Positions 48,890 through 59,340 of a DNA stretch of 64,000 nt are shown in pieces. The notes under the pieces are model-generated. The model was not told the DNA's origin, did not search any database, and was given only the letters and a program-made list of their open reading frames with translations. The stretch is taken from contig JAQUOU010000007.1 of NCBI GenBank assembly GCA_028716975.1, positions 62,001-126,000 of the forward strand, written 5' to 3'. This DNA comes from Methylobacter sp. GTDB lineage: Bacteria; Pseudomonadota; Gammaproteobacteria; Methylococcales; Methylomonadaceae. Within the stretch, counting starts at the first letter, position 1. Every line of letters starts with the position of its first letter. The position numbers and the translations under genes are program-made.

Positions 48890-49659
48890 CAGAACAGACA
48901 ACGGGTTAAGGCGAAAGGAATATCATCTTGGCTTTGGATGGGCCGTTTATCATCAAAAGACGGTATCATAAACCTGATGCTGCAACGGTGTTTGCCTCCG
49001 CTTATCTCTGCAAAACAGGGCAGAGATTTATCCAGGCTTACCTTGATCAACTGATAGGGTTGACTTTTATCCAGGGCAATCTGGAAAAAACCCGCCTCCG
49101 CAACTTCCTCAGTAGAGGCATTGCTGTTACGTATAAAATTAAGTATAAGATTAATGGCGGTGCGTATATCTTCAAACGGACTGCACCAACGTTCCAAATC
49201 TTTTAAGCGATTGGATTCCACTTGCTCCAGCCAGAAATGGAACTCAGGCAGATCAAAGGAACAGGTTCCTCCAGGGATCGAGCTGCGCTGGGCAATACTT
49301 TGAAATAAGTCGCTTTCCATGACGTTGGCGCCGATTTTTCCTGTGGTGGCATAGAGTCTTTTGCTGGTTTGATTTAATTGGATGAGAATTTGTTGCAATT
49401 TTTCTGTGTCCACACCTTCGCTGTTAGCAATTTTATTCAGCACGTTTATATGCCGATCCAACTCTTTGAGTATTTCTGATTTAAGGTCGTTACGCCTTAA
49501 AATCATAATAATATCAAGCAGGGTATTAATAGCAGCTCGTGTATCCGCCACGGTTGTGCCGGACAGAAAATGGTTGAACTGTTGAAAAAGCTGTTCGAGC
49601 CTTATGAAAACCCGGATTCGTTCATTGAGTGGAAATTCATAGGTGATTGTGCTGTTCAC
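48889..49659 (-). CDS. zapD: cell division protein ZapD
   Basis: 256 residues. It begins [20 protein letters not shown] and contains [38 protein letters not shown] and [10 protein letters not shown], family stretches of ZapD (formerly YacF). ZapD is a dimer that binds the FtsZ C-terminal tail and bundles filaments at the Z ring. It lies 16 bases after coaE and overlaps yacG. Full length, nothing unusual. Confidence 0.95.
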   Translation of the reverse strand: MNSTITYEFPLNERIRVFIRLEQLFQQFNHFLSGTTVADTRAAINTLLDIIMILRRNDLKSEILKELDRHINVLNKIANSEGVDTEKLQQILIQLNQTSKRLYATTGKIGANVMESDLFQSIAQRSSIPGGTCSFDLPEFHFWLEQVESNRLKDLERWCSPFEDIRTAINLILNFIRNSNASTEEVAEAGFFQIALDKSQPYQLIKVSLDKSLPCFAEISGGKHRCSIRFMIPSFDDKRPIQSQDDIPFALTRCLF

Positions 49660-49675
49660 AAATTAGTTCATCCTT

Positions 49676-50269
49676 TCAAATGCTTAATGAAAGGTATAAA
49701 TTGTGCAGTTTTTTGACCTGTTCTGCAAGTCTATAATCAGTTTCCGAATTATCAATAATATCGTCAGCTTTTGATTTTCTGAATGCACGAGATACCTGAT
49801 TATCGATTATTGACTGTATTCTCTCCAAAGTCAGATTATCCCTGCTTTTAACGCGCGCTATCTGTATTTCAACAGGGCAATCCACTACCAGAATCCGGTC
49901 AACAAAGTGGCCCATGCCGGTTTCTAATAATAAGGGAACACAAATGATACAGTACTTGGCATTCAGTTTTTCAATTTCGGACTGGATAGCTTTATAAACC
50001 AGCGGATGAAGAATTGACTCCAGTTTCTGCTTCTGTTCGGAATTGGAAAAGATTTCTTCCCTGAGAGTATTTCTGTTAAGCGATCCATCCGGGTTGAGTA
50101 TGTCTGGGCCAAATTCCTGAGTTATGCTGGCAAGCGCGGGTTGGCCTATTGCGACTAGTCGATGGGCTGTATCGTCAGCGTCAATAATAGGAACTCCAAA
50201 GCCTGCGAATAACCGGGCAACGGTTGTTTTTCCACAACCTATGCCGCCGGTCAGGCCGATCTTCAGCAT
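49676..50269 (-). CDS. coaE: dephospho-CoA kinase
   Basis: 197 residues. The P-loop is GLTGGIGCGKTTVARLFAGF at the N terminus; PIIDADDTAHRLV supplies the substrate Asp, and the lid region has VPLLLETGMGHFVDRILVVD. It adds the last phosphate to make coenzyme A. It follows pilD by 4 bases, the classic pilB-pilC-pilD-coaE order, and precedes zapD and yacG in the same direction. Confidence 0.97.
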   Translation of the reverse strand: MLKIGLTGGIGCGKTTVARLFAGFGVPIIDADDTAHRLVAIGQPALASITQEFGPDILNPDGSLNRNTLREEIFSNSEQKQKLESILHPLVYKAIQSEIEKLNAKYCIICVPLLLETGMGHFVDRILVVDCPVEIQIARVKSRDNLTLERIQSIIDNQVSRAFRKSKADDIIDNSETDYRLAEQVKKLHNLYLSLSI

Positions 50270-50273
50270 AGGA

Positions 50274-51164
50274 TTAAAGACCTGTTGCTGATAAATAAAG
50301 CTGGTTGATCTCGTTTCCCCACAATAGCGCTATCCATCCGGCAGCAGCTAAATAGGGACCGAAAGGAATGGGAATACGATAGTCGCGATTAACAAAAATA
50401 ATCATGGCTATGCCAATCACCGTCCCGACCAGCGAGGATAATAAAATAATGACAGGAAGAAATTGCCAGCCCAGCCAGGCGCCTAATAAAGCCAACAATT
50501 TAAAATCGCCATAGCCCATGCCCTCTTTGCCGGTAACCAGTTTAAAGAGATGATAAACCATCCAGAGCATCGTGTAACCGGCAATCGCGCCTATTATGCT
50601 GGCATGGCTATCGGTAAACACAGCAAACAGGCTCAAAAATAATCCCAGCCAAAGCACGGGGAGGGAGATTGCATCGGGCAATAACTGGTGGTCTATATCA
50701 ATAAAACTCAGCGCAATAAGTGTCCACGTCAATACCAGCGCAAAACCTGTTTCAGGCGTGTAGCCGAAATGCCAGGCAACTATGGCGGAGGTTACGGCAG
50801 TAAAAATTTCTACGAAAGGATAACGTAATGAAATAGGGCTGCCGCAACTGGCGCATTTTCCTTTTAAAAAAAGATAGCTGATAACAGGAATATTCTGGTA
50901 CGGCTTGATTGGGGTATTGCATTCAGGACAGCGGGATAAGGGCAAAACCAGATTGAGGGGCTCTTCTTTGGCTTGAAGAAAACCCTCCGGGCTGATTTGC
51001 AAATATTCCGTACATTCATTGCGCCAGCTTCGCTGCATCATTACCGGTAATCTATAGATAACGACATTGAGAAAACTGCCTACCAGCAAGCCGATAACCC
51101 CAGCCAAAGCAGCGATAAGGCCGGGTGAGTTCAACAAAATGCCAAGTTCAAACGGTTGCATCAT
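50274..51164 (-). CDS. pilD: type IV prepilin peptidase/N-methyltransferase
   Basis: 296 residues with about seven membrane helices. The cytoplasmic zinc loop has two CxxC pairs (CPECNTPIKPYQNIP and GKCASCGSPISLRYP). The catalytic aspartates are in FIDIDHQLLPD and GYGDFKLLALLGAWLGWQ (GxGD). It cleaves leader peptides of type IV pilins and type II secretion pseudopilins and methylates the new N terminus. It follows pilC by about 55 bases. The other pil genes are outside the window. Confidence 0.97.
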   Translation of the reverse strand: MMQPFELGILLNSPGLIAALAGVIGLLVGSFLNVVIYRLPVMMQRSWRNECTEYLQISPEGFLQAKEEPLNLVLPLSRCPECNTPIKPYQNIPVISYLFLKGKCASCGSPISLRYPFVEIFTAVTSAIVAWHFGYTPETGFALVLTWTLIALSFIDIDHQLLPDAISLPVLWLGLFLSLFAVFTDSHASIIGAIAGYTMLWMVYHLFKLVTGKEGMGYGDFKLLALLGAWLGWQFLPVIILLSSLVGTVIGIAMIIFVNRDYRIPIPFGPYLAAAGWIALLWGNEINQLYLSATGL

Positions 51165-51219
51165 GCGTTTTTAAAAGTATGTGTTTGGAATGTTTTGTGA
51201 ACGTAAGAAGTAAAAGCAG

Positions 51220-52440
51220 TTAACCAACAGCCGCACCCATTTTGAATATGGGTAAATACATGGCAACAATTAGTCCACCGACCAGAATCCCCAGGATAAC
51301 CATAATAATCGGTTCCATTAAACTGCTTAAATTATCCACGAGATTATCGACTTCTTCTTCATAAAAATCAGCAATCTTATCCAGCATGGCGTCAATGGAG
51401 CCTGACTCTTCGCCAATGGCAACCATTTGCTGCACCATGTGAGGGAAAAGGTTGGCTTGACTCATGGCAAACTGTAATCGCTGACCTGTCGCCACTTCTT
51501 CGCGCATTTTTAAAACAGCTTCGGCGTAGATAATATTGCCGCAGGCGCCGGCAACGGATTGCAGGGCTTCGACAAGCGGTACGCCGGCTGCGGACATAGT
51601 TGATAAGGTTCTGGCAAAACGGGCAATAGCGGATTTATTAATAATCAAGCCAACTATAGGTAACTTTAATAACGTTTTGTCCAGGAAGTGATTAAATTTC
51701 CGCGAACGTTTTTTGAAATAGCCAAAGGTATAAACACTGCCGACAACGATACCAATAACGATCCACCAAAATTTTTGCATCCATTCAGACATATCAATAA
51801 CCATTCGAGTAAACGCCGGTAAATCGGCGCCGAAGCTTTTGAAAAGATCTTCAAATACCGGCACTACAAAAATCAGGAGAATGGCGGTCACGATAAAAGC
51901 CACGACCACGACAGCGATAGGGTAAGTCAGAGCCTTTTTGATTTTCTTCTTCATGGACTCGGTTTTTTCTTTATAGGTCGCGATTTTATCCAGCAGAGTT
52001 TCCAGCACCCCGGCCTGTTCGCCCGCCTCAACCAGGTTACAAAATAATTCATCAAAATACAGCGGTCTTTTGTTAAGCGCTTCGGCTAATGTGTCACCGC
52101 CTTCAATATCTGCTTTAATACCGAGCAAAAGTATCTGCATTCCCGGATTTTCATGGCCTTTGCCGACAATATCGAAGGACTGGACCAAAGGCACGCCAGC
52201 GCTAAGCATGGTTGCCAGTTGCCGGGAAAAAATCGCGATGTCCCCAGGCGTGATAGCCTTGGTTTTCGTACTGAACAGCGACTTGGGTTTTTTCTTGATT
52301 CTCGTAACGCGATAACCTTGTCTTCTTAACTCCGTCTTGGCTATAGTCTCACTTTTGGCCGAGAGTTCTCCTTTGGTTTTCTTCCTGTTTTTGTCGGTTC
52401 CTTCCCAGATAAAGTCTATTTGTTCAGTTTGTTCTGCCAT
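51220..52440 (-). CDS. pilC: type IV pilus assembly inner-membrane protein PilC
   Basis: 406 residues with two repeated T2SSF domains. The first includes DIAIFSRQLATMLSAGVPLV and LFCNLVEAGEQAGVLETLLD; the second includes IARFARTLSTMSAAGVPLVE and MVAIGEESGSIDAMLDKIAD. Three membrane segments (near 170-200, 220-245 and the C terminus at 375-400) are visible. PilC is the platform that couples PilB ATP hydrolysis to pilin extrusion. Only 2 bases separate it from pilB. Confidence 0.97.
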   Translation of the reverse strand: MAEQTEQIDFIWEGTDKNRKKTKGELSAKSETIAKTELRRQGYRVTRIKKKPKSLFSTKTKAITPGDIAIFSRQLATMLSAGVPLVQSFDIVGKGHENPGMQILLLGIKADIEGGDTLAEALNKRPLYFDELFCNLVEAGEQAGVLETLLDKIATYKEKTESMKKKIKKALTYPIAVVVVAFIVTAILLIFVVPVFEDLFKSFGADLPAFTRMVIDMSEWMQKFWWIVIGIVVGSVYTFGYFKKRSRKFNHFLDKTLLKLPIVGLIINKSAIARFARTLSTMSAAGVPLVEALQSVAGACGNIIYAEAVLKMREEVATGQRLQFAMSQANLFPHMVQQMVAIGEESGSIDAMLDKIADFYEEEVDNLVDNLSSLMEPIIMVILGILVGGLIVAMYLPIFKMGAAVG

Positions 52441-52442
52441 TG

Positions 52443-54155
52443 TTATTCCTTGGTTACCCGGTCAATTTCTTCCAGGCTGGTAATGCCCATACGAATTTTA
52501 TTCAATCCTGACGCCCGTAAATCATTAATTCCTTCTGCGGTAGCCTGTTCAGCCAATTGCATGGCATTGCCGCCCTCAAGAATCAACGCCCGCATTTTTT
52601 CGCTCAGCGTCATAACCTGATAAATACCGACACGGCCTTTATAGCCATTTGTGCAATGCTCACAACCTACGGGACTGAATATTTTGAGGGTTTTCAACTC
52701 CTCTTGCTTAAAACCGGCTGAGGTAAGAATATTATCCGGGAAATCGGCGGGGATCTTGCAATGCTCGCATAAACGCCGCGCCAGGCGCTGCGCCATAATC
52801 AAGTTGACGGCTGAGACGATATTGAAGGGCGCAATGCCCATTTGCATCAGCCGGTTTAATGTCTGGGGGGCGTCATTGGTATGTAAAGTTGATAACACCA
52901 GATGGCCTGTTTGCGCGGCTTTAACAGCGATCTCCGCGGTTTCTAAATCCCGGATTTCGCCTACCATGATTATATCGGGATCCTGGCGCAGGAAGGCCCG
53001 TAATGCGCCTGCAAATGTCAAACCGGCTTTAACATTCATGTTAACCTGGTTGATGCCTTCTACCGTAATTTCGACAGGATCCTCGGCGGTGGAAATATTA
53101 CGTTCAATACTATTGAGAATATTCAATCCGGTATAGAGCGTAACGGTTTTACCGCTACCGGTCGGCCCTGTGACCAGAACCATTCCATAGGGTTTATGAA
53201 TGGCGTGGAGAAAAAGCCTTTCCTGCTCCGGCTCAAAACCCAGTTTTTCGATACCCAACTGGGCGCTGGTGGGATCTAAAATCCGTAAAACGACTTTTTC
53301 ACCAAATAGTGTCGGACAGGTATTCACCCGAAAATCAATCGCACGGTTTTTCGATAGAATCATTTTGATACGGCCATCCTGCGGAACCCGGCGCTCTGCA
53401 ATATCCATTTTAGACATGACTTTGATTCGGGATATGATCCTGTTTGCTATATTGGCGGGCGGACTGGCAACCTGATACAGGATGCCATCAGCTCTGAAAC
53501 GAATACGGAAATTTTTTTCGTAAGGCTCCATGTGTATATCGGAAGCGCCTTTTTTGATGGAGTCCAGCAGAATTTTATTAACGAAGCGAACAATCGGGGC
53601 ATCGTCAATTTCTGAATTGGCGTCCTCTTTGGCCGGATCGTCATCTCCTCCCGTAATATTCAGATTATCCAGATCCTCATCGAGCAGATCGGTCATTGAG
53701 GTATCAATAGCTTCTAAAGCTGTTTCGATAGCCTTGACCAGCTTGTCTTCTTCTACCAGGATAGTTTCCGGATTAAGCCGGCTCTGAAATTTGATGTCGT
53801 CCAGCGCCTGAAAATTAGTCGGATCAGAGAGGGCGATAAACAGCGTTTTCCCACGGGTAAAAAGGGGAAGCACATGATATTTGCGAATCAGTTTTTCGTT
53901 GACCAGTTTTACCGGCAGACTGCGGCAATCAATGGCATCCAGGTCAAAAAAAGGCACGCCGAATTCAACTGAGGCTTTCGATGCGACAGCTTTGCTGTCT
54001 ATAAGTTTATTGGCGACGAGGTAGCTGATTAAGGGGATTTTCTTTTTCTTCGCTTCCTGGATATGGGTTTGAGCATCGGTTTCATTTAGCAAGCCATCCT
54101 GAATCAGGCATTTTGTAAGACCGCTAAAATGAAAATTTGCTGATGCTGTTGCCAT
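52443..54155 (-). CDS. pilB: type IV pilus extension ATPase PilB
   Basis: 570 residues. N-terminal GspE/MshEN domain (residues about 1-150) and an ATPase core with GPTGSGKTVTLYTGLN (Walker A), the Asp-box region LRQDPDIIMVGEIRDLETAE (Walker B) and a His box HLVLSTLHTNDAPQTL. The zinc cysteines are CEHCKIP and GCEHC. It powers pilus extension as a hexamer. First gene of pilB-pilC-pilD-coaE-zapD-yacG. No retraction ATPase (pilT) is in the window. Confidence 0.97.
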   Translation of the reverse strand: MATASANFHFSGLTKCLIQDGLLNETDAQTHIQEAKKKKIPLISYLVANKLIDSKAVASKASVEFGVPFFDLDAIDCRSLPVKLVNEKLIRKYHVLPLFTRGKTLFIALSDPTNFQALDDIKFQSRLNPETILVEEDKLVKAIETALEAIDTSMTDLLDEDLDNLNITGGDDDPAKEDANSEIDDAPIVRFVNKILLDSIKKGASDIHMEPYEKNFRIRFRADGILYQVASPPANIANRIISRIKVMSKMDIAERRVPQDGRIKMILSKNRAIDFRVNTCPTLFGEKVVLRILDPTSAQLGIEKLGFEPEQERLFLHAIHKPYGMVLVTGPTGSGKTVTLYTGLNILNSIERNISTAEDPVEITVEGINQVNMNVKAGLTFAGALRAFLRQDPDIIMVGEIRDLETAEIAVKAAQTGHLVLSTLHTNDAPQTLNRLMQMGIAPFNIVSAVNLIMAQRLARRLCEHCKIPADFPDNILTSAGFKQEELKTLKIFSPVGCEHCTNGYKGRVGIYQVMTLSEKMRALILEGGNAMQLAEQATAEGINDLRASGLNKIRMGITSLEEIDRVTKE

Positions 54156-54277
54156 AGGATAATTATTAAATTCAGTTATATAAGAAAAATATAGATGACA
54201 AAGGTTTAAGATTCAAGCTAACTACTACAGCCTTGCTCTTAACCCTTTGTATTTAACCTGGAATCCATTTTTATCCT

Positions 54278-57088
54278 TTATAAGGCACTGATTTTTTTCT
54301 GTTGTTCTTCAAGGCTATGAAGCGAAGATAGTAAATCGCCAAGTCTTAACTTTTCTTTTGCTATCACTTCTGCCGGAGCTTTATCTATAAATGCCGAGTT
54401 GTTTAATTTGCCCTCTATTCTTGGCAAGTCGTTGTTGATTTTTTGTATTTCTTTTTCGAGCCGCGCCAATTCGGCATTTTTGTCGATTAAACCGGCCATT
54501 GGAATCAGGATTTTCATATCACCGACTAAAGCAATGGCTGATTCCGGCGCTGGTTCATCTCTGTTCAGCCAGCTTATTGATTCCAGCCGGCCCAGTTTTT
54601 GTAAATAAATCCGGCTGTCAGTTAAACTATTCTGGTCAGATGCCGAGCCATTCTGCACTAAAACATGCAGCGGTTTACCGGGGGCGATATTCATTTCGCC
54701 GCGGATACGGCGAACGCCAAGAATAAAGCCCATAATCCAGTTGACTTCGCTGAGCACGTTCATATCAATTTGGCTGTCATCCGCTACCGGGTAAGGCTGC
54801 AACATAATGGTGTCGGCACTGATACCCGCAAGAGGCGCGACGCGTTGCCAGATTTCTTCGGTAATGAACGGCATCAACGGGTGAGTCAAACGCAGCACAC
54901 TTTCCAGAACCGTCAGCAATGTCTTACGAGTGCCGCGTTGCAATGCCTCATCATCGGATTGCAGGGAAATTTTTGCAAATTCAAGATACCAGTCGCAGTA
55001 TTCATTCCAGATAAATTCATAAATGGCTTGAGCCGCCAGATCAAAACGGTAGTTATCAATAGCGTTGCTGGCCGTAGCTATCACTTGATTGAGTCTGGCA
55101 ATAATCCAGCGATCGATTTGCGTATAGAGACAAGGCGCATCGGACAGCCCGTTATCCTGCCCCTCCGTATTCATTAATACATAACGCGCTGCATTCCAGA
55201 GTTTGTTGCAAAAATTGCGATAACCTTCAGTCCGGGCAAGATCGAAGCGAATGTCCCGGCCGGTAGAAGCCAACGACGCGAAAGTAAAACGCAGGGCATC
55301 GGTGCCGTAGGAAGGAATGCCGTCAGGAAAATATTTCCTGGTATCCTGTTCAATTTTCTTGGCCAAGTGCGGCTGCATCATGCCGGAAGTTCGTTTTTCT
55401 ATTAAAGCATCCAGCTCAATGCCATCGATCAAATCAATAGGATCCAGCGCATTGCCTTTGGACTTGGACATTTTCTGTCCTTCAGCGTCGCGAACCAGAC
55501 CGTGTATATAGACTTCCCTAAACGGCGCCGCACTCTGGAATTTCAGCCCCATCATAATCATGCGGGCAACCCAGAAGAAAATAATATCAAAGCCGGTAAC
55601 CAGGACGCTGGTCGGGTAATGTTTGGCCAGTTCTTCGGTATTATCCGGCCAGCCCAAGGTAGAAAAAGGCCATAATGCCGATGAAAACCAGGTGTCCAGC
55701 ACGTCGTCATCCTGTTTAAGCGGATAGTCTGCCGGCAAGTTGTGTTTCTCACGGATTTCCTGTTCGGAATGACCCACATAAATATTGTCCTGGCTGTCAT
55801 ACCAGGCGGGAATGCGATGCCCCCACCAGATTTGCCGGGAAATACACCAGTCCTTAATATTGCGCATCCAGTCAAAATAGGTATTTTTCCAGTTGTCCGG
55901 TACAAATTTGATGTCGCCGTTTTCCACGGCGGCAATGGCAGGCGCCGCCAAAGGTTCAACTTTGACATACCACTGGTCAGTCAGTAGCGGCTCGATAACA
56001 CTGCCGGAACGGTCGCCTCTGGGCACCATTAATTTATGGTCGACAATCTTTTCTATTAAGCCCTGGGCTTCAAGATCGGTAACAACCTGTTTACGGGCAT
56101 CAAAGCGGTCAAGGCCAAAATACTTATGGGGAATCAATTGATCATCATCGCCTTTATTGTTTCTGATTTGAGCATCAACAGTAAAAATATTAATCAGACC
56201 GCCATTAGGCAGTGCCTGAATAACCGACATATCGCGATGACGCAGCCAGACATCGTAGTCATTAAAATCATGGGCAGGCGTAATTTTGACGCAACCGGTG
56301 CCAAATTCAGGATCAACATAAGAGTCAGCAATTATGGGAATTTTGCGCCCCGTTAGCGGCAATTCCACAAATTCCCCCAATAAATGTTTGTAGCGCTCAT
56401 CATTTGGATGTATCGCTACGGCGGCATCGCCCAGCATGGTTTCCGGGCGGGTTGTCGCGACAATTAAATGTCCTTGTCCATTGGCCAGCGGATAACGCAG
56501 ATACCACATCGAACCATTTTCTTCTTCTGACAGAACCTCCAGATCAGATACGGCCGTGTGTAAAACGGGATCCCAGTTAACCAGGCGTTTACCGCGATAA
56601 ATCAGGCCTTCTTCATAAAGCTGGATAAACACTTCCTGAACCGCATCAGACATGCCTTCATCCATGGTAAAACGTTCCCTGCTCCAGTCCAGGGAAGAGC
56701 CCATGCGGCGAAGTTGACGGGTAATCGTGCCGCCGGATTCTTCCTTCCATTCCCAGATTTTTTCGATGAATTTTTCACGGCCATAATCATGCCGGTTTTT
56801 ACCTTCATCATTAATCAGACGCTCAACGACCATTTGCGTGGCAATGCCCGCATGATCGGTACCGGCCTGCCATAATACGCTATAGCCTTTCATGCGATGG
56901 TAGCGCGTGAGTGCATCCATGATGGTATCCTGAAACGCATGTCCCATATGTAAACTGCCGGTGACATTGGGTGGCGGAATCATGATGCAATAGGATTCAC
57001 CTTCCGGTTTGGCTGCAAAGTAGCCATTTTTTTCCCAGATTTTATACCAGCGTTGTTCAATTGAATGAGGGGCGTATGTTTTTTCCAT
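54278..57088 (-). CDS. valS: valyl-tRNA synthetase
   Basis: 936 residues. Class I motifs: HMGH in [20 protein letters not shown] and KMSKS in [14 protein letters not shown]. The editing (CP1) domain has [20 protein letters not shown] and [15 protein letters not shown]; the WW signature is [13 protein letters not shown]. The C terminus is the usual coiled coil ([20 protein letters not shown]). It charges tRNA(Val) and removes mis-attached Thr. Full length, transcribed alone on the minus strand. Confidence 0.98.
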   Translation of the reverse strand: MEKTYAPHSIEQRWYKIWEKNGYFAAKPEGESYCIMIPPPNVTGSLHMGHAFQDTIMDALTRYHRMKGYSVLWQAGTDHAGIATQMVVERLINDEGKNRHDYGREKFIEKIWEWKEESGGTITRQLRRMGSSLDWSRERFTMDEGMSDAVQEVFIQLYEEGLIYRGKRLVNWDPVLHTAVSDLEVLSEEENGSMWYLRYPLANGQGHLIVATTRPETMLGDAAVAIHPNDERYKHLLGEFVELPLTGRKIPIIADSYVDPEFGTGCVKITPAHDFNDYDVWLRHRDMSVIQALPNGGLINIFTVDAQIRNNKGDDDQLIPHKYFGLDRFDARKQVVTDLEAQGLIEKIVDHKLMVPRGDRSGSVIEPLLTDQWYVKVEPLAAPAIAAVENGDIKFVPDNWKNTYFDWMRNIKDWCISRQIWWGHRIPAWYDSQDNIYVGHSEQEIREKHNLPADYPLKQDDDVLDTWFSSALWPFSTLGWPDNTEELAKHYPTSVLVTGFDIIFFWVARMIMMGLKFQSAAPFREVYIHGLVRDAEGQKMSKSKGNALDPIDLIDGIELDALIEKRTSGMMQPHLAKKIEQDTRKYFPDGIPSYGTDALRFTFASLASTGRDIRFDLARTEGYRNFCNKLWNAARYVLMNTEGQDNGLSDAPCLYTQIDRWIIARLNQVIATASNAIDNYRFDLAAQAIYEFIWNEYCDWYLEFAKISLQSDDEALQRGTRKTLLTVLESVLRLTHPLMPFITEEIWQRVAPLAGISADTIMLQPYPVADDSQIDMNVLSEVNWIMGFILGVRRIRGEMNIAPGKPLHVLVQNGSASDQNSLTDSRIYLQKLGRLESISWLNRDEPAPESAIALVGDMKILIPMAGLIDKNAELARLEKEIQKINNDLPRIEGKLNNSAFIDKAPAEVIAKEKLRLGDLLSSLHSLEEQQKKISAL

Positions 57089-57492
57089 GTAAAAATGGCT
57101 CAGTGTTGGTAAAAGTTAAAGTTTAGGATCGTAAAGATTGGGCGAGTTAGGGTTGTAAGCCAATATCTATGCCAGCAATATAGATTAGGAATTTTTTATT
57201 TAAATTTACCTGGGTATTTTGGGCTATAAATATAGTTTATGTAATTGAGCCGGCTGCTTTTATCTTTTGCTATCTTTTCCGGCTTGAGAAGTGAAAGTGT
57301 TTTTAATAATGATGTCACAATTTTATCGAATAATATTACTTTACCCTTACCTCTGAATAAATGTTTTAATTTGAAATTGCTGATATAAAGAATCAAGCAA
57401 TGCTATATGATGACAGCGAGAAAGCAAATTGCTTTTTCAACCTTTTATTTTCCGGCACTGCCTGGAAACCAACCTAAACGACTTTATAAATT
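57089..57492. other. gene-free, A-T rich
   Basis: Divergent promoter region between valS and the small secreted protein. A 66-codon minus frame at 57196-57396 needs a TTG start, has no ribosome site and matches nothing I know. I see no RNA gene. Confidence 0.35.
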
Positions 57493-57843
57493 ATGAATAT
57501 CATTAAAAAAACACTACTTACTTTCTTTATAGGCACCTTAATAACTACAAGCAGCCATATTGCTTTTGCCGGAGAAGCCGCTACTAGTTCGGCCAAAAGC
57601 ATTGAAGAAACTATTACGCATATTGAAAAGGCTTTAACCGAAGTAAACAAAAGTGACTTTGCCGCAGCTCAAGTGCATTTGAAAGCCGCGCGCGAAACTT
57701 CTGACCAAATTACAGGCCATGAAATAATGGTAAAACAAGGAAATGGAAGCGTTATTCAGGGAATGATACAAGCCAGAAAAGGCGATGTTGCCAAATCCGC
57801 TGAGGAATTGACCAAAGCCCTAGGCTTTTATAAATCACTTTAA
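57493..57843 (+). CDS. small secreted helical protein, function unknown
   Basis: 116 residues. Residues 1-26 are a signal peptide (KKTLLTFFIGTLITTSSHIA to FAG). The mature part of about 90 residues is predicted all-helical, with a helix-turn-helix pattern SIEETITHIEKALTEVNKSD and FAAAQVHLKAARETSDQITG, then MIQARKGDVAKSAEELTKAL. Two Ala-rich segments (FAAAQVHLKAARE, VAKSAEELTKAL) look like degenerate TPR-like repeats. It has two histidines in the mature helices and no cysteine. I cannot assign a function; small helical metal-binding proteins are one option. It stands alone, convergent with the next gene. Confidence 0.75.
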   Translation: MNIIKKTLLTFFIGTLITTSSHIAFAGEAATSSAKSIEETITHIEKALTEVNKSDFAAAQVHLKAARETSDQITGHEIMVKQGNGSVIQGMIQARKGDVAKSAEELTKALGFYKSL

Positions 57844-57967
57844 CAATTTTTAGTTTTTAAGTTAAGGCGGTTTCAGCTTTATATTAATGTCAGGTTAATG
57901 TTTAATTCGTGCAGCTAATTCATGAGATAGAGAAGTTCATCGATCCCGGTAATTTCATGTTATTACC

Positions 57968-58222
57968 TTAAAAATCAAAATCTACTTCATCAAAATCACC
58001 GAGTTGCTCTTGTAATCTTTTCTTCTCCCAATACATTTCAATTTTTCTGCGGGCAGCCATCTTTTTGGCGGCCCGTTCATTTTCATTGGGCAAAGTAATA
58101 TATTCGTCGTTTAAGCTTACATCGAATTCTTCAATATCAAGCTCAATTTCGTCTTTATTCTTGTCGTCCTCGGGCTTGGAAAGAGATTTATCAATTACAG
58201 ATTTAGATGATTTTTTAGTCAT
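57968..58222 (-). CDS. PA3496-family putative envelope integrity protein
   Basis: 84 residues. The N-terminal half is polar and acidic (DKNKDEIELDIEEFDVS), probably disordered. The C-terminal block AARRKIEMYWEKKRLQEQLG followed by an acidic end matches the small PA3496-like family (RRRIE.y.E.krL...lgD). Function is unproven; an envelope role was proposed for the Pseudomonas member. It has no signal peptide. It is convergent with the upstream secreted-protein gene and divergent from the cold-shock gene region. Confidence 0.7.
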   Translation of the reverse strand: MTKKSSKSVIDKSLSKPEDDKNKDEIELDIEEFDVSLNDEYITLPNENERAAKKMAARRKIEMYWEKKRLQEQLGDFDEVDFDF

Positions 58223-58711
58223 TGTGAAACCAACTTTAAAAAATTTACTTTTTAATTGTCTACCGCAATTTTGTAAAGCAAAATTATACTACGAGCCCGA
58301 AAAATCCTATATTTCGTACCTATTAGTCTTCTATTGACCTTTAATTTTCATTCAAAAAAAAACAGCTCATTTGGTGAATAGCATTATCACTGGATTATAA
58401 AATACTAGCTTATAGCTAAAAAAGTACTGGAGCTTCGGCATCATTTATAGCCGCCAAAAGAAATTATGTTGAATAATTATTTTTGGGAAATTGATAAATC
58501 ATTAAAATTAGTAATAATTGACAATAATAAAATTGACTTCTTTAACGTGTATCTATAGAATTCATATCGCTCGAAATTGATTTATCTTTATGCTTATCTC
58601 TACGAAGTTCTTACTGCAATTGCTCGTCCTGTTTATCATTAAGTAATTCTTAAATTTCCCAGCTTCATTGCCTCACAAGGCACAAATTACTAATTTTTAT
58701 AGGACTATACT
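58223..58711 (+). promoter_or_regulatory. A-T rich leader of the cold-shock gene
   Basis: No gene. Promoter-like hexamers TTGACA (about 58518) and TTGACT (about 58533) with A-T rich sequence behind them suggest a start site giving a 5' leader of roughly 130-150 bases, as cold-shock genes often have. TATAGGAC lies before the ATG, a modest ribosome site. Exact start is not determinable here. Confidence 0.4.
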
Positions 58712-58912
58712 ATGACTACCGGCACTGTTAAATGGTTTAATGCTGAAAAAGGCTTTGGTTTTATTCAGCAGGAAAACGGCCCTGATGTTTTTGTTCACTT
58801 TCGTAATATTAATAGCTCTGGCTTTAAATCCCTTGATGAAGGGCAAAAAGTACAGTTCACTGTGACACAAGGACAAAAAGGTCCACAAGCAGAAGAAGTC
58901 ACCATCGTTTAA
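58712..58912 (+). CDS. cold-shock family protein (CspA type)
   Basis: 66 residues, one S1-like cold-shock domain. RNP1 is KGFGFIQ and RNP2 is DVFVHF, with the start [12 protein letters not shown] of the family. It binds single-stranded RNA or DNA and melts RNA structure; whether it is cold-inducible cannot be read from sequence, though the long leader suggests regulation at RNA level. Monocistronic, followed by a hairpin. Confidence 0.96.
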   Translation: MTTGTVKWFNAEKGFGFIQQENGPDVFVHFRNINSSGFKSLDEGQKVQFTVTQGQKGPQAEEVTIV

Positions 58913-58925
58913 TTGCATTAAAAAC

Positions 58926-58956
58926 ACTGTAGCTTACTTAAGCTGTAGGCTACAGT
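58926..58956 (+). terminator. weak terminator-like hairpin after the cold-shock gene
   Basis: ACTGTAGC at 58926-58933 pairs with GCTACAGT at 58949-58956, followed by TGTTAATT, a poor U-tract. The rest of 58957-59340 holds no gene; a TATAAT at 59200-59205 may be the ubiB promoter. Confidence 0.45.
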
Positions 58957-59340
58957 TGTTAATTACCACAACCTGCCAGCTTAACCACTCCATTATCTTA
59001 TTGCCTATCATTTTAATCGGCATCGCCTTTTAAAATGAATCAGTTGAAAAACTGGTCGGCACATGTTTACCCAAAACTTGAAACTCCATGTTGTTTAAAC
59101 TAACAGCATATCCATGTCTATGTCTAAAAAAAACCATTACCGAGTGAAATGAGTTAATTACGCAGGACACTGAGTTTGGGGGTAAAAAGTATTTACGTAT
59201 ATAATCCCACATCGAAGCAGAGTTTGAAGCCTAATTGAAGTTTGCACCAGTCTCATCTTCAGCACAGTTTAGCAATGATATTTCGTGGAGAATCGCTGCT
59301 ATCTGCGTCCTAATCCAACAATAAATTTTAACGGTACGCT

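Noticed and set aside
57196..57396. 66-codon minus-strand frame
   Set aside because: TTG start only, no ribosome site, A-T rich, no recognisable family.
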